A stretch of DNA of 64,000 nt from Parafrigoribacterium_A sp035571875 (GCA_035571875.1 DATNBR010000090.1:88502-152501); one strand, 5' to 3'. Positions 24,131 to 34,422 are shown, counted from the stretch's first letter. Notes: generated by a model from the sequence alone, not told the origin. Program-made: numbers and translations.

Positions 24131-25549
24131 CTAGCCGACGGATCCTTCCATGCCCATTTCGATGAGCTTGTTCAGTTCGAGTGCGTACTCCATCGGAAGC
24201 TCGCGCGCGATCGGTTCGATGAAACCTCGAACGATCATCGCCATGGCCTCGTCCTCCGGCATGCCTCGCGACTGCAGGTAGAAGAGCTGCTCGGCGCTCA
24301 CCCTCGACACCGTGGCCTCGTGGCCCATCTGCACGTCATCCTCACGGATGTCGACCGTGGGATAGGTGTCGGAGCGCGAGATCGTGTCGACCAGGAGCGC
24401 GTCGCAGCGCACCGTATTCGCCGAATGGTGCGCGCCCTTGGCGATGCGCACTTCGCCGCGATAGCCGGAGCGTCCGCCGCCTCGCGCGATCGACTTGGAG
24501 ACGATCGAGGACTGCGTGTACGGCGCCATGTGGATCATCTTGGCCCCGGCATCCTGATGCTGGCCCGGACCGGCGAATGCCACGGACAGGGTCTCGCCCT
24601 TGGCGTGCTCACCCATCAGGTAGATCGACGGGTACTTCATGGTGACCTTGGACCCGATGTTGCCATCGACCCATTCCATGGTCGCGCCCTCGTAGGCCAT
24701 GGCCCGCTTCGTGACCAGGTTGTACACGTTGTTCGACCAGTTCTGAATCGTCGTGTAGCGAACGCGAGCGTTCTTCTTCACGATGATCTCGACGACCGCG
24801 GAGTGCAGCGAATCGGACGAGTACACCGGGGCCGTGCAGCCCTCGATGTAATGCACGTAACTGCCCTCGTCCGCGATGATCAGGGTGCGCTCGAACTGCC
24901 CCATGTTCTCGGTGTTGATGCGGAAGTAGGCCTGCAGTGGAATCTTGACGTGCACGCCCGGTGGCACGTAGACGAAGGACCCGCCCGACCACACCGCGGT
25001 GTTCAGCGCCGCGAACTTGTTGTCGCCGGCGGGAATGGCCGTTCCGAAGTACTCGGTGAAGAACTCCGGGTGCTCGCGCAGCGCCGTGTCGGTGTCAAGG
25101 AAGATGACGCCCTGAGCCTTCAGGTCCTCGTTGATGGTCTGATAGACGACCTCGGACTCGTACTGGGCGGCAACGCCGCTCACGAGCTGCTGGCGCTCGG
25201 CCTCGGGGATCCCGATGCGCTCGTACGTGGTCTTGATGTCGTCCGGGAGGTCCTCCCAGCTCATCGCCTGCTTCTCGGTCGAGCGAACGAAATACTTGAT
25301 GTTGTCGAAGTCGATCCCGGAGAGATCGGCGCCCCAGGCGGGCATCGGCTTCTTGAAGAAGATCGAGAGCGCCTTCAGGCGGTTCTTGAGCATCCACTCC
25401 GGTTCGCTCTTGTGAGCGGAGATGTCGGCGACGACCTCCGGCGAGATGCCACGTTTGGCGGATGCGCCAGCAGCGTCGGAATCCGACCATCCGAATTCAT
25501 AGATTCCCAGGCTTTCAAGCTCGGGACGGTCGATCAGGACGTCTGACAT
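24131..25549 (-). CDS. sufB: Fe-S cluster assembly protein SufB
   Basis: This 472-residue scaffold subunit is strongly conserved, with YVHYIEGCTAP, ARVRYTTIQNWSNNVYNLVTKRA and the terminal MGHEATVSRVSAEQLFYLQSRG. It receives sulfur and builds the cluster. The ATG at 25549 follows GAGGAGA; a longer frame upstream is discarded. It is the first gene of the operon, with 263 bp upstream that hold no gene. Neither sufR, sufS nor sufU is present nearby. Confidence 0.97.
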   Translation of the reverse strand: MSDVLIDRPELESLGIYEFGWSDSDAAGASAKRGISPEVVADISAHKSEPEWMLKNRLKALSIFFKKPMPAWGADLSGIDFDNIKYFVRSTEKQAMSWEDLPDDIKTTYERIGIPEAERQQLVSGVAAQYESEVVYQTINEDLKAQGVIFLDTDTALREHPEFFTEYFGTAIPAGDNKFAALNTAVWSGGSFVYVPPGVHVKIPLQAYFRINTENMGQFERTLIIADEGSYVHYIEGCTAPVYSSDSLHSAVVEIIVKKNARVRYTTIQNWSNNVYNLVTKRAMAYEGATMEWVDGNIGSKVTMKYPSIYLMGEHAKGETLSVAFAGPGQHQDAGAKMIHMAPYTQSSIVSKSIARGGGRSGYRGEVRIAKGAHHSANTVRCDALLVDTISRSDTYPTVDIREDDVQMGHEATVSRVSAEQLFYLQSRGMPEDEAMAMIVRGFIEPIARELPMEYALELNKLIEMGMEGSVG

Positions 25550-25812
25550 GACTCTCCTCTTTTCCTGCTGTTGCAAACCCGGCTGGCTTCGCCAGTATTC
25601 CTCGCGCAGCGCGAACGATGGTTTCGGGTGTTGATGCCGTGATGGGCGCCGTCGTGTCGGTCACACAGTTGTCGTTGACACATCTGATGAACGCCGACGT
25701 TCTGAGCGGGACGGGTCATCGCAACGACTTCCGACCAGCTGTGGGATTACCCCTGACTTCGGCGTCAACAGTCACGCGGTGATATCCCTGCAACTGAACC
25801 AGTACCCCAATC

Positions 25813-26772
25813 TTACAGGCTCAGGGCCTCTTGTGGCAGGAATTGCTCGCGAACGACGCCGCGGAACAGCGTGGGATTGACCTCCAGCAGCACCCGCAGT
25901 GCGCCGACCCAGACGAGGGCGGCGCCAAGCAGGTGGAGCGCCACGAGCAGCGCGGGAAGAGCATCGAGCGCCTGGGTGACGCCGATCGCCCCCTGTGCGA
26001 TGACGACGGCGATGAAGACAATCGTCCTGAGTCTGGCGAGGACTGCACGCGATTCCCGGCGGAGCATGATCCACAGTGCGACGGCGAGCACGAGCACGCC
26101 GAGGCCGAGGATGCCGTGGACGATCGTGATCGCCGTCCAGTCGAGCGGGATGCGTTTCACCTCGGCGGAGTCTCCCGAGTGCGGTCCAGAGCCGGTCACG
26201 AGCGTACCCACGACGATGAGCACGAGCGTGGCGATCACGAGGGCCCAGCTCAGGCCACGGGTGCCGGGAACCGTGGGCACCGGCGTCGCGGGCACCGTCT
26301 CGTGCACGCGGTGCCAGGTGAGGGTCGTGGTCGTCAGCAAGGCGATCGCGAGCACGAAGTGCATCGCGACGATCCAGGGGTTGAGCCCGGCGAGCACCGT
26401 GAACCCTCCGGCGACGGCGTTCGCGACGACGAGCCAGAACTGTGACCAGGCGAGTCGGGTCAGCGAACGTTGCCGCGGCTTCTGCAACCTCGCCGCGATG
26501 ATCACCCAGGCGACCGGCACAGCGATGAAGGCGCTGAACAGTCGGTTGGCGAACTCGATGACGCCGTGGATGCCCATTTCGCCTGTGGGTGCCAGCGAGT
26601 CTGGATTGCAGTTCGGCCAGGTCGGACAGCCGAGACCGGAACCCGTGACGCGAACAACTCCCCCGGTGAGGATGATCAGGATGCTGACGATGAGTGCGGA
26701 GGTCGATGCCCAGCGCAGGGCGCGTGGCGACAGCGTGAAGCGATCGGCCACCAGGTCGAAGGGTGTGCGCAT
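25813..26772 (-). CDS. ctaA: Heme A synthase, CtaA/COX15 family
   Basis: This 319-residue membrane enzyme oxidises heme O to heme A for aa3-type oxidase. It has eight hydrophobic segments and conserved GGVVRVTGSGLGCPTWPNC, HGVIEFANRL, HF, GPHSGD and HLLGAA stretches. The paired histidines and the N-terminal cysteine pair (CPTWPNC) are present. The ATG at 26772 starts the gene 5 nt after the ctaB stop; the much longer frame upstream is a ctaB shadow. Confidence 0.94.
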   Translation of the reverse strand: MRTPFDLVADRFTLSPRALRWASTSALIVSILIILTGGVVRVTGSGLGCPTWPNCNPDSLAPTGEMGIHGVIEFANRLFSAFIAVPVAWVIIAARLQKPRQRSLTRLAWSQFWLVVANAVAGGFTVLAGLNPWIVAMHFVLAIALLTTTTLTWHRVHETVPATPVPTVPGTRGLSWALVIATLVLIVVGTLVTGSGPHSGDSAEVKRIPLDWTAITIVHGILGLGVLVLAVALWIMLRRESRAVLARLRTIVFIAVVIAQGAIGVTQALDALPALLVALHLLGAALVWVGALRVLLEVNPTLFRGVVREQFLPQEALSL

Positions 26773-26777
26773 GGTGA

Positions 26778-27716
26778 TCAGAGCGCGAACAGCGTGAAGT
26801 GGAGAAGCGGGTCGATGCCCACGGCCACGAACAGCACGGTCAGGTAGCTGATCGAACTGTGGAAGACGCGCATCGGCTTGACCTCGTCGTGCCTGATCGC
26901 CATCGCGTACAGGCGGTGTGACTCGAAGATGAACCAACCACCCGCGGTCGCCGCGATGGCCGTGTAGAGCACGCCCATGCCCGCGACGGGGATGAGGAGC
27001 AGCGAGCAGGCCACGGTCGCCCAGGCGTACAGGATGACCTGCAGTCCGACCTGGGTGCGGCCCCGCACCACGGCGAGCATCGGGACGTTGGCCGTGGCGT
27101 AGTCGGTGCGATATTTCATAGACAGCGGCCAGTAGTGCGGGGGCGTCCAGAGGAAGATGACGACGAAGAGGATGAACGGTGCCCAGCTGAGCGAGTTGGT
27201 CACGGCCGTCCAGCCGATCAGTACGGGGAAGCAACCGGCGATGCCGCCCCAGATGATGTTCTGGGACGTGCGGCGCTTGAGCACGAGCGTGTAGAGCAGC
27301 ACGTAGAACAGCAGCGCGACGAGCGACAGGATCGCCGACAGCCAGTTGACGAGAAAGCCGAGCCAGACGACGGATGCCGCACCGATCACCCACGAGAACA
27401 CGAGGGCCTCGCGGTCCGAGAGCTCGCCCGTCACGAGCGGACGCTTGCTCGTGCGCTTCATGACCCGGTCGATGTCCCGGTCGATGTAGCAGTTGAATGC
27501 GCCGGCCGAACCGGCACTGAGCGCGCCACCGACGAGCGTGGCGAGCACGAGCCACAGGTTGGGGATGCCCCGCTGCGCCAGAATCATCACGGGCGCCGTG
27601 GTCACGAGCAGGAGCTCGATGATCCGTGGTTTCGTCAGCGCGACATACGCTCGCAGCTTTCGCGAGAATCCGATGCTCTCGCGCTCGACGCGAGTCTGTA
27701 CAGCTACGTCCATCAC
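26778..27716 (-). CDS. ctaB: Protoheme IX farnesyltransferase (heme O synthase)
   Basis: This 312-residue UbiA-superfamily membrane prenyltransferase adds a farnesyl group to heme B. The first aspartate-rich motif NCYIDRDIDRVMKRTSKRP is complete, and the second region is YRTDYATANVPM. GTG 27716 and ATG 27713 are both possible, with AGAGGAG just upstream. It is divergent from tkt, with 273 bp between them, and forms an operon with ctaA. Confidence 0.95.
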   Translation of the reverse strand: MMDVAVQTRVERESIGFSRKLRAYVALTKPRIIELLLVTTAPVMILAQRGIPNLWLVLATLVGGALSAGSAGAFNCYIDRDIDRVMKRTSKRPLVTGELSDREALVFSWVIGAASVVWLGFLVNWLSAILSLVALLFYVLLYTLVLKRRTSQNIIWGGIAGCFPVLIGWTAVTNSLSWAPFILFVVIFLWTPPHYWPLSMKYRTDYATANVPMLAVVRGRTQVGLQVILYAWATVACSLLLIPVAGMGVLYTAIAATAGGWFIFESHRLYAMAIRHDEVKPMRVFHSSISYLTVLFVAVGIDPLLHFTLFAL

Positions 27717-27819
27717 TCCTCTTATGGGGTCTCCCCCCGCATCGATTCTAGGCGGTAGTCACGCCCGTGAGGTGCGCGGGCATTTCGACACAGACCCACG
27801 GCCGACCCCCGGTTTTCTC

Positions 27820-27825
27820 TATACT
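27820..27825 (+). promoter_or_regulatory. -10 hexamer upstream of tkt
   Basis: TATACT matches the actinobacterial -10 consensus well and would give a leader of about 155 nt before the tkt start. No clear -35 is seen. Confidence 0.4.
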
Positions 27826-27989
27826 TGAAAGTGCTTGCCAGCCGCGGACCTTCTTATCCCCGACCTCTCACCCAGTGGTGTGGTTCATCGGGTTGCCTGT
27901 GGCAGTGCCGATGACGTCCGGGCGAGTGCACACTCAGAGTGATCGACCCCGATCGGGGCGGTCGCCGTTAACGAAGGGTCATCAAGCAC

Positions 27990-30083
27990 GTGACAACTCT
28001 CCAATGGGATCCCATCGATAACAAGGCAGTGGACACCGCACGCGTCCTCGCCGCAGACGCCGTGGAGAAGGTGGGGAACGGTCATCCCGGCACGGCGATG
28101 AGCCTCGCTCCGGCTGCCTACCTTCTCTTCCAGAAGGTCATGCGCTCCGATCCGAGCGACCCGCACTGGATCGGTCGCGACCGATTCGTGCTCTCCTGCG
28201 GACACAGCTCCCTCACGCAGTACGTTCAGCTCTATCTCGGCGGCTATGGTCTCGAACTGAGTGACCTCGAGGCGTACCGCACCTGGGGTTCCAAGACCCC
28301 AGGACACCCGGAGTACGGCCACACCGCCGGAGTGGAGATCACGACCGGCCCGCTCGGCCAGGGGCTCTCCTCCGCCGTGGGCTTCGCCTATGCCGCTCGA
28401 TACGAGCGCGGACTCTTCGACCCGGAGGCCGAGGCCGGCACGAGCCCATTCGACCACCACATCTACGTCATCGCCAGCGACGGCGACCTCGAGGAGGGCG
28501 TGACGAGCGAGGCCTCCTCCCTCGCCGGTCACCAGAAGCTCGGCAACCTCGTCGTCATCTACGACGACAACCAGATCTCGATCGAGGGTGACACCAATAT
28601 CGCCTTCACCGAGGACGTGCGGGCGCGCTACGAGGCGTACCACTGGCACACGCAGGTCGTCGACTGGAAGAAGACCGGCGTCTACAAGGAGGATGTCGCC
28701 GAGCTTCACGCGGCCATCGAGGCCGCCAAGGCGGTCACCGACCAGCCCTCACTGATCGTCCTGCGCACCATCATCGGCTGGCCTTCGCCCGGAAAGCAGA
28801 ACACCGGCAAGGTGCACGGCTCGGCGCTCGGCGCCGACGAGGTCGCCGCGGTCAAGGAGGTGCTCGGTTTCGACCCGAAACAGTCGTTCAACGTCGACTC
28901 CGAGGTCATCGACCACACGCGCAAGCTACTCGAGCGTGGCACGGCGGCGCGTGCGCAATGGCAGAAGAGCTTCGACGAGTGGTCGAGCGCGAACCCCGAG
29001 AAGCGCGCGCTGTTCGACCGCATCGAGTCCGGCAAGCTCCCCGACGGCGTCGAGGACGCGCTTCCCGTCTTCGAGCCGGGCAAGGATGTCTCCACGAGGG
29101 CGGCATCCGGCAAGGTGCTGACCGCTCTCGGCGCCGTCGTTCCCGAGCTCTGGGGCGGCTCAGCCGACCTCGCCGAGTCGAACAACACGACCATCGAGGG
29201 CGCAGAGTCCTTCGTGCCGCAGACACACTCGACCCACGAGTGGGACGGCAATCCGTACGGCCGCGTGCTGCACTTCGGTATCCGCGAGCACGCGATGGCG
29301 GCGATCGTCAACGGCATCGTGCTGCACGGCAAGACCCGCGCCTACGGCGGAACGTTCCTGATCTTCAGCGACTACATGCGCCCCGCCGTGCGACTGGCCG
29401 CGCTCATGCGCGCACCGTCGATCTACGTCTGGACCCACGACTCGGTCGCGCTCGGCGAAGACGGACCGACACACCAGCCGATCGAGCAGCTCGCTGCTCT
29501 TCGCGCGATCCCGCAGCTCGATGTCGTGCGTCCGGGTGACGCGAACGAGGTCGCCTGGGCGTGGAAGACGATGCTCGAGCGCCGCAACGGACCGGCTGGT
29601 ATCGCGCTCACTCGACAGAACATCCCCGTCTTTGATCGCGGCGACGACGTCGCGAGCGGCGACACGCTCGCGTCCGCTAAACACGTGGCGCGCGGCGCCT
29701 ACGTGCTCGCCGAGGCCGCCAATGGCACGCCGGACGTGATCTTCCTCGCCACCGGCTCCGAGGTGCAGATCGCGCTCGACGCGCGCGAGCAGCTCAAGGC
29801 GGATGGCGTGAACGCGAGGGTCGTCTCGGTTCCGTGCCTCGAGTGGTTCGAGGAGCAGGATGCGGACTATCGCGAGTCCGTGCTCCCCGCCGCGGTCAAG
29901 GCGCGCGTCTCGATCGAAGCGGGCACCGACCTCACGTGGCGTGGCTATCTCGGCGACGCCGGACGAAGCGTGTCCATCGAGCATTTCGGCGCATCCGCCG
30001 ACTACAAGACGCTGTTCAAGGAGTTCGGAATGACGACGGGGCACGCAGTCGCCGCAGCCAAGGACTCGCTGGCCGCCCTCTAG
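27990..30083 (+). CDS. tkt: Transketolase
   Basis: This 697-residue thiamine-diphosphate enzyme transfers two-carbon units between sugar phosphates. It has GNGHPGTAMSLAP, the TPP motif GDGDLEEG-like (ASDGDLEEGVTSEA), and the pyrimidine domain with HDSVALGEDGPTHQP. It starts the pentose phosphate operon. The start is GTG at 27990, with a weak GAAGGG upstream. The 3' end is followed 28 bp later by tal. Confidence 0.97.
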   Translation: MTTLQWDPIDNKAVDTARVLAADAVEKVGNGHPGTAMSLAPAAYLLFQKVMRSDPSDPHWIGRDRFVLSCGHSSLTQYVQLYLGGYGLELSDLEAYRTWGSKTPGHPEYGHTAGVEITTGPLGQGLSSAVGFAYAARYERGLFDPEAEAGTSPFDHHIYVIASDGDLEEGVTSEASSLAGHQKLGNLVVIYDDNQISIEGDTNIAFTEDVRARYEAYHWHTQVVDWKKTGVYKEDVAELHAAIEAAKAVTDQPSLIVLRTIIGWPSPGKQNTGKVHGSALGADEVAAVKEVLGFDPKQSFNVDSEVIDHTRKLLERGTAARAQWQKSFDEWSSANPEKRALFDRIESGKLPDGVEDALPVFEPGKDVSTRAASGKVLTALGAVVPELWGGSADLAESNNTTIEGAESFVPQTHSTHEWDGNPYGRVLHFGIREHAMAAIVNGIVLHGKTRAYGGTFLIFSDYMRPAVRLAALMRAPSIYVWTHDSVALGEDGPTHQPIEQLAALRAIPQLDVVRPGDANEVAWAWKTMLERRNGPAGIALTRQNIPVFDRGDDVASGDTLASAKHVARGAYVLAEAANGTPDVIFLATGSEVQIALDAREQLKADGVNARVVSVPCLEWFEEQDADYRESVLPAAVKARVSIEAGTDLTWRGYLGDAGRSVSIEHFGASADYKTLFKEFGMTTGHAVAAAKDSLAAL

Positions 30084-30111
30084 GCGCCGGCTACAAGAGG
30101 AAAGAGACACC

Positions 30112-31236
30112 ATGACAGGCACCACATCAGCGCTCGACGAGCTCACCACGACCGGCGTCAGCATCTGGCTCGACGACCTCTCTCGCGATCGAATCGTCTC
30201 CGGAGGGCTCCAGAAGCTCATCGATGAGCGGCACGTCGTAGGCGTCACCACGAACCCGACGATCTTCGCGACGGCCCTGGCCAAGGGCGAGAGCTACGAC
30301 GCACAGGTCGCCGAGCTCGCCGCGGCGGGCACTTCGGTGACGGATGCCGTCTTCGAGATCACGACGCACGACGTCGCTACTGCGAGCGACATCTTCCGCC
30401 CCGTGTGGGAGGCGAGCGGCCACGTCGACGGTCGCGTCTCGATCGAGGTCGAGCCGAGCCTCGCCTACGACACCGAGGGAACCGTCGCCCAGGCCAAGCA
30501 GCTCTGGGCCAAGGTCGACCGGCCCAACGCCATGATCAAGATCCCGGCGACCCAGGCCGGGCTCGAGGCGATCGCCGAAGCGACCGCTCTCGGCATCAGC
30601 GTGAACGTCACCCTCATCTTCAGCCTGGAACGCCACCGCGAGGTCATCAACGCCTACCTCAGCGGCCTGGAGAAGGCCAAGGCCGCGGGTATCGACCTCT
30701 CGACCATCGAGTCCGTCGCCTCGTTCTTCGTCTCCCGCGTCGACACCGAGGTCAACAAGCGCCTCGACGCGATCGGCACCGAGGAGGCCACGGCGCTCAA
30801 GAGCAAGGCGGGCATCGCGAACGCCCGACTCGCCTACCAGGTGTACGAGCAGGCATTCTCCAGCGAGCGCGCGAAGCTGTTGCTCGAGGCCGGAGCCAAT
30901 AAGCAACGACCGCTGTGGGCATCCACGGGTGTCAAGGACGCCTCGCTGCCAGACACCCTGTACGTGACGGAACTCGCGGTAGCGGATGTCGTGAACACGA
31001 TGCCCGAGAAGACGCTCGAGGCGACCTTCGATCACGGTGTGATCCAGGGTGACCGAGTGACCGGGTTCTACGACGACGCGAACGCGGTGCTCGATCAGCT
31101 CGCGGCGCAGGGTATCTCCTACGACGAGGTCACTCAGTTGCTCGAGAAGGAGGGCGTTGACAAGTTCATCGTCTCCTGGAACGAGTTGCTCGACACCGTC
31201 ACGGCCGCACTCGAGGCGGCGGGTGCTCAGAAATGA
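30112..31236 (+). CDS. tal: Transaldolase
   Basis: This 374-residue class I aldolase-type enzyme moves a dihydroxyacetone unit between sugar phosphates. The Schiff-base lysine lies in AMIKIPATQAG. N-terminal SIWLDDLSRDRI and NPTIFATAL are typical of the long actinobacterial transaldolases. AAGAGG precedes the ATG. It overlaps pgi by 4 nt (ATGA). Confidence 0.97.
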   Translation: MTGTTSALDELTTTGVSIWLDDLSRDRIVSGGLQKLIDERHVVGVTTNPTIFATALAKGESYDAQVAELAAAGTSVTDAVFEITTHDVATASDIFRPVWEASGHVDGRVSIEVEPSLAYDTEGTVAQAKQLWAKVDRPNAMIKIPATQAGLEAIAEATALGISVNVTLIFSLERHREVINAYLSGLEKAKAAGIDLSTIESVASFFVSRVDTEVNKRLDAIGTEEATALKSKAGIANARLAYQVYEQAFSSERAKLLLEAGANKQRPLWASTGVKDASLPDTLYVTELAVADVVNTMPEKTLEATFDHGVIQGDRVTGFYDDANAVLDQLAAQGISYDEVTQLLEKEGVDKFIVSWNELLDTVTAALEAAGAQK

Positions 31237-32831
31237 GTTTCGACATCACGGTCAGCGGAGCGGCCGGTGAAGCCGTAGAGCGGGTCGTACCGCAGCTCGT
31301 GAGCGACCTCGTCGCCTCCCGCATCTTCGGACAGGACGCCACCCTGTGGGGAGCCGACGCCGAGGAGGAGTCGGCCAAGCGGCTCGGTTGGACCGAGGCC
31401 GTCGTCATCTCGGAATCGCTCGTCGATGACATCATCGCGCTGCGCGACAAGTTGCATGCGGACGGTGTGAACCACGTCGTGCTCGCGGGAATGGGCGGCT
31501 CGTCGCTCGCACCCGAGGTCATCACCCGCACCGCCGGTGTGGAGTTGACGGTGCTCGACTCGACCGCACCCGGCCAGGTGCTCGCGGCCCTCGGCGATCG
31601 ACTCGCGACGAGCGTGCTCGTCGTCTCGTCGAAGTCGGGATCCACGGTCGAGACCGACAGCCAGCGCCGAGTCTTCGAGGCCGCGTTCCACGACGCGGGC
31701 GTCGATCCGCTCGAGCGCATCGTCATCGTGACCGACCCGGGCTCGCCGCTCGACGTCTCGGCTCGCGAGGGCGGGTTCCGAGTGTTCAACGCGGACCCGA
31801 ACGTCGGTGGACGCTACTCAGCGCTGACCGCGTTCGGACTCGTTCCGTCCGGACTCGCCGGTGTCGACATCGCCGCGCTCCTCGATGAGGCGTCGGTCGT
31901 TTCCGGCCGACTCGCGATCGACCGGGCAGACAACCCCGGCCTGATCCTCGGCGCAGCGATTGCGGGCACCCGTCCGCTCAAGGACAAGCTCGGTATCGTC
32001 TCCGACGGCACCTACATCGTCGGCTTCGCGGACTGGGCCGAACAGCTCATCGCGGAGTCCACCGGCAAGCTCGGCAAGGGCATCCTGCCGGTCGTGCTCG
32101 ACACGCACTCCCCCGAACTGACGGAAAACCTTCCCGACCTGCAGATCGTGCGCCTGGTCGAGAGCGCCAGGGCTACGGAAGACGTCGCCGACGGCGAGAT
32201 CGAGATCAGCGGTACCCTCGGCGCGCAGATCCTGGTCTGGGAATTCGCCATCGCGGTCGCCGGGCGCCTGCTCGGGATCAACCCATTCGACCAGCCGGAT
32301 GTGGAGTCCGCCAAGACCGCCACCCGCGGCCTGCTCGACTCTCGCCCGGAACCGGCAGCACCGGCCTTCGTTGAGAACGGCATTGAGGTGCGTGGCACGG
32401 CGGACGTCGTCGGCGATGCAGACACCCTCTCCGCCGCCCTCGACTCCCTGCTCGCGAAGCTCGGGGACGACGGTTATGTGTCGATCCAGGCCTACGTGGA
32501 CCGCGTCGCACATCCACAGCTCGCGCGGCTGCGCGATCTCCTGGCTGCGCGCTGTGGCAGGCCCGTCACCTTCGGTTGGGGCCCACGCTTCCTGCACTCG
32601 ACCGGCCAGTTCCACAAGGGCGGCCCGGCGGTCGGCGTCTTCCTGCAGCTCACCGAGACCTCGGATGTCGACGTGGCGATCCCCGATCGTCCATTCAGCT
32701 TCGGCCAGCTCATCGAGGCTCAGGCCAATGGCGACGCGAGCGTGCTCGCCGAGCACGGCAGGCCGGTGTTGACACTGACCCTCACCGAGGCCTCGAGCAA
32801 CATCGCCGCGCTTACAGCTCTCCTCAGCTGA
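31233..32831 (+). CDS. pgi: Glucose-6-phosphate isomerase
   Basis: This 532-residue enzyme has the SIS-domain sugar-phosphate motif SSKSGSTVET, GGRYSALTAFGL and a C-terminal GWGPRFLHSTGQFHKGG. It links the pentose phosphate pathway to glycolysis. Its inclusion inside the tal-zwf operon is a feature of some actinobacteria. The start overlaps the tal stop codon, so translation is coupled. Confidence 0.95.
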   Translation: MSFDITVSGAAGEAVERVVPQLVSDLVASRIFGQDATLWGADAEEESAKRLGWTEAVVISESLVDDIIALRDKLHADGVNHVVLAGMGGSSLAPEVITRTAGVELTVLDSTAPGQVLAALGDRLATSVLVVSSKSGSTVETDSQRRVFEAAFHDAGVDPLERIVIVTDPGSPLDVSAREGGFRVFNADPNVGGRYSALTAFGLVPSGLAGVDIAALLDEASVVSGRLAIDRADNPGLILGAAIAGTRPLKDKLGIVSDGTYIVGFADWAEQLIAESTGKLGKGILPVVLDTHSPELTENLPDLQIVRLVESARATEDVADGEIEISGTLGAQILVWEFAIAVAGRLLGINPFDQPDVESAKTATRGLLDSRPEPAAPAFVENGIEVRGTADVVGDADTLSAALDSLLAKLGDDGYVSIQAYVDRVAHPQLARLRDLLAARCGRPVTFGWGPRFLHSTGQFHKGGPAVGVFLQLTETSDVDVAIPDRPFSFGQLIEAQANGDASVLAEHGRPVLTLTLTEASSNIAALTALLS

Positions 32832-32880
32832 GCACCCGCTCTCGCTGACCGCACTCCCCTAACAGAATCCAAGGAGTCGA

Positions 32881-34422
32881 ATGTCGCCGGTGGAAATCAC
32901 CCCGGAATTCAACCCACTCAGGTTGCCCTCCGATCGTCGACTCAATCGCATCGCCGGGCCGAGCAGCCTCATCATCTTCGGCGTGACGGGCGACCTGTCA
33001 CGCAAGAAGTTGATGCCGGCCGTCTACGACCTCGCCAACCGCGGGCTCCTGCCACCGGGCTTCGCACTCGTCGGCTTCGCGCGACGGGACTGGGAAGACC
33101 AGGACTTCGCCCAGGTCGTGCACGATGCGGTGAAGCAATACGCGCGCACTCCCTTCGATGAGGACGTCTGGGCCCAACTGTCGCAGGGCATCCGCTTCGT
33201 ACAGGGCGAGTTCGACGATGACGCGGCTTTCGAGAACCTGAAGTCAACGCTCGACGAGCTCGACCGCACGCGCGGAACGATGGGCAATCACGCGTTCTAC
33301 CTGTCGATCCCGCCGAAGTCGTTCCCGCAGGTGACAGAGCAGTTGCGCCGCTCGGGTCTCGCCGAGCAGGTGGATGGCCAGTGGCGCCGCGTGGTCATCG
33401 AGAAGCCGTTCGGCAGCGACCTCAAGACGGCCCGAGAGCTCAACGCCGTCGTCGAGTCGGTGTTCCCGGCGGACTCCGTCTTCCGGATCGACCACTATCT
33501 CGGCAAGGAGACGGTTCAGAACATCCTCGCCCTGCGCTTCGCCAACCAGCTGTATGAGCCCATCTGGAACGCGAACTACGTGGACCACGTGCAGATCACC
33601 ATGGCCGAAGACATCGGCGTCGGTGGTCGCGCGGGGTACTACGACGGCATCGGCGCGGCCCGCGACGTGATCCAAAACCATCTCCTGCAGTTGCTCGCGC
33701 TCACCGCGATGGAAGAGCCGGTCTCGTTCAACGCCGCCGACCTGCGTGCGGAGAAAGAGAAGGTGCTCTCTGCCGTGCGCCTTCCGAAAGATCTCTCCAC
33801 GGCAACCGCGAGGGGTCAGTATTCGAGCGGGTGGCAGGGCGGCGAACGAGTCGTCGGCTTCCTCGACGAAGACGGCATGAACCCCCAGTCGCTCACCGAG
33901 ACCTACGCGGCCATCCGCCTCGACATCGGCACGAGGCGCTGGGCGGGTGTTCCGTTCTACCTCCGTGCCGGCAAGCGTCTCGGTCGCAGGGTCACCGAGA
34001 TCGCTGTCGTGTTCAAACGGGCGCCGCAGTACCTGTTCGCCGAGAGCCAGACCTCCGCGCTCGGCCAGAATGCGCTCGTGATCCGGGTGCAGCCCGACGA
34101 GGGCGTCACCATTCGCTTCGGGTCGAAGGTGCCAGGCACGAGCATGCAGGTGCGCGACGTCACGATGGACTTCGGATACGGACACGCTTTCACCGAGGCC
34201 AGCCCCGAGGCGTACGAGCGGCTCATTCTCGACGTGCTGCTCGGCGATCCGCCGCTGTTCCCACGGCACCAGGAGGTCGAACTCAGCTGGAAGATCCTTG
34301 ATCCGATCGAGGAGTACTGGGCGACTCTCGGGCAGCCGGAACAATACCGCCCGGGAACCTGGGGACCCGCGTCCGCAGACGAACTCCTCACCCGCGACGG
34401 CCGAAACTGGAGGCGTCCATGA
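32881..34422 (+). CDS. zwf: Glucose-6-phosphate 1-dehydrogenase
   Basis: This 513-residue enzyme carries the NADP fold FGVTGDLSRKKLMPA and the active site RIDHYLGKETVQN. It makes 6-phosphogluconolactone and NADPH. AAGGAG lies just before the ATG. The gene is followed by opcA with a 4-nt overlap, and OpcA is required for full activity of this type in actinobacteria and cyanobacteria. Confidence 0.97.
   Translation: MSPVEITPEFNPLRLPSDRRLNRIAGPSSLIIFGVTGDLSRKKLMPAVYDLANRGLLPPGFALVGFARRDWEDQDFAQVVHDAVKQYARTPFDEDVWAQLSQGIRFVQGEFDDDAAFENLKSTLDELDRTRGTMGNHAFYLSIPPKSFPQVTEQLRRSGLAEQVDGQWRRVVIEKPFGSDLKTARELNAVVESVFPADSVFRIDHYLGKETVQNILALRFANQLYEPIWNANYVDHVQITMAEDIGVGGRAGYYDGIGAARDVIQNHLLQLLALTAMEEPVSFNAADLRAEKEKVLSAVRLPKDLSTATARGQYSSGWQGGERVVGFLDEDGMNPQSLTETYAAIRLDIGTRRWAGVPFYLRAGKRLGRRVTEIAVVFKRAPQYLFAESQTSALGQNALVIRVQPDEGVTIRFGSKVPGTSMQVRDVTMDFGYGHAFTEASPEAYERLILDVLLGDPPLFPRHQEVELSWKILDPIEEYWATLGQPEQYRPGTWGPASADELLTRDGRNWRRP

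Noticed and set aside
26773..27555. Upstream extension of the ctaA frame
   Set aside because: The extension is a shadow of ctaB; ctaA has a good ATG at 26772 with the expected N-terminus.
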